From Zhengitettix transpicula (taxonomy: Eukaryota; Arthropoda; Insecta; Orthoptera; Tetrigidae): a stretch of 64,000 bases of DNA. The stretch lies in NCBI GenBank assembly GCA_037074705.1, contig CM073591.1:63180897-63244896 (forward strand), given 5' to 3'. Below the pieces are notes generated by a model. That model saw nothing but the letters and a program-made list of their open reading frames with translations. It did no database searches and was not told the DNA's origin. Below, piece after piece: positions 63,013-64,000 of this stretch (positions are counted from its first letter, which is position 1; every line of letters starts with the position of its first letter). The position numbers and the translations under genes were made by a program.

Positions 63013-64000
63013 CTGTAAGTAGAAAACGAAATTAACATTGCTACGCTACTATTTTATGAACAACAAATTTCATTTATTCAAATGATATATGTCCTAAAAA
63101 TAAACTTTTTATATAACTAATTAAAATGAAAGAAGATTGCCATCATTGTCTGTTACGGAAATAAATCCTCGTTTGTCAGAAAAAGGATAATTGTTAATGT
63201 AGAGGACTTAAGGTTGTACGACTAGCATAACATAACTTCCTATTCTAAACAGACGAAACTGAAAATTATAAAATATTCTGTTTTCAAGAAAAGAAAATTT
63301 CTGAGATCTGGACTCACATGCGATTATTAACAGAGGTCTCGAATAAGATTGCATTCCGCCTCTATCAAATTTGCGTTACCGAAATAGCAACTCGGAATCA
63401 AGCGAAATAGTATGCACAGAGAAAAAGTCAAAATGTTATAGTCAATAATTTAGCAATTCGCACGTTAGAAATTCGTTAACATAAATTTTCATATAACAAT
63501 TTGTAAATGACACTGTAAATTATATTTTTACGTAATTGTATTAAAATTATCATGATAATGCAGTTTATGATCAATTTCAGACAATTTATTTATTTTCATT
63601 AAAAAAACAATGGTTCGGAACGTGTTTGTACCAGCTTTAGGTCTTATCTGCGAAAGTAAGTACAGTAGGCTATACAAATTTGTTATTATCGTAAAGGTCA
63701 TGATTTTCCAGATTCAGGTTAAAACAAATTATTTTATACAACTAACATTATGCGACCAAGAATCACCTATTATCATTGTTCGTTTCACTTAAATTTACTA
63801 TCGCGAGTGATTCACAACCGCATAATCTTAGTCGTATAACTATAATATGGAAAATCATGACCTTTATGATAATATCAAATTTGAATATTGAATTTCTCCG
63901 CAGAAAATACCTGAAGAAGGTACAAACACGTACCGAACTGTTTTTTTAAAATTGGATAAATAAATAAAATGTCTGAAATTGGTCATAAACTGCAATATCT
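63013..64000. other. Upstream intron or flank of the GMC gene; first exon not found
   Basis: A minus-strand first exon with a signal peptide and a donor leaving one base is expected upstream of 63012. I could not identify it here, so it probably lies beyond the window. AT-rich, no other feature. Confidence 0.4.

Overview
This window looks like insect nuclear DNA. It is strongly AT-rich and gene-poor, with long introns bounded by GT-AG sites and many short mobile elements. The two recognisable host genes are an RR-2 cuticular protein and a GMC-type flavin oxidoreductase, both typical of insects. Long introns and abundant tRNA-derived SINEs would fit a large-genome, hemimetabolous insect, but the species cannot be fixed from the sequence.

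Layout: positions 1-2.85 kb hold several copies of one poly(A)-tailed retroposon, here called family A. From 4.15 to 11.95 kb a three-exon cuticular protein gene lies on the minus strand, with a TATA box just upstream at 11.95 kb. From 12 to 33 kb there is no convincing host gene. That stretch holds TA microsatellites, a Helitron-like element, tRNA-derived SINEs, a LINE reverse transcriptase relic, a tailed insertion with 15-bp target duplications, a tandem pair of family A copies, and copies of a foldback MITE (family B). From 34.35 to 35.65 kb there is a nearly full-length mariner element. Its ends and TA target duplication are intact but the transposase is broken; a fragment of a second mariner-like transposase follows. 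From 36.6 to 52.2 kb there are more family A, B and Helitron-like copies, a decayed piggyBac-like element and a 196-bp MITE. A second LINE relic lies near 55.7 kb. From 59.2 to 63.0 kb the 3' three exons of the GMC oxidoreductase gene lie on the minus strand; its first exon or exons were not found and may be outside the window.

The two host genes are 47 kb apart and nothing shows that they work together. Cuticle assembly and GMC-family oxidation are both known in insect integument biology, but linking them here would be speculation. I found no operon-like or defence-like novel system. The most interesting material is the repeat biology: family A, with a 5' hairpin whose stem is kept while its loop varies; head-to-head inverted SINE pairs; and the two Helitron-like elements. 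Exon boundaries were read by eye and repeat boundaries are approximate to a few bases unless a target duplication is cited.
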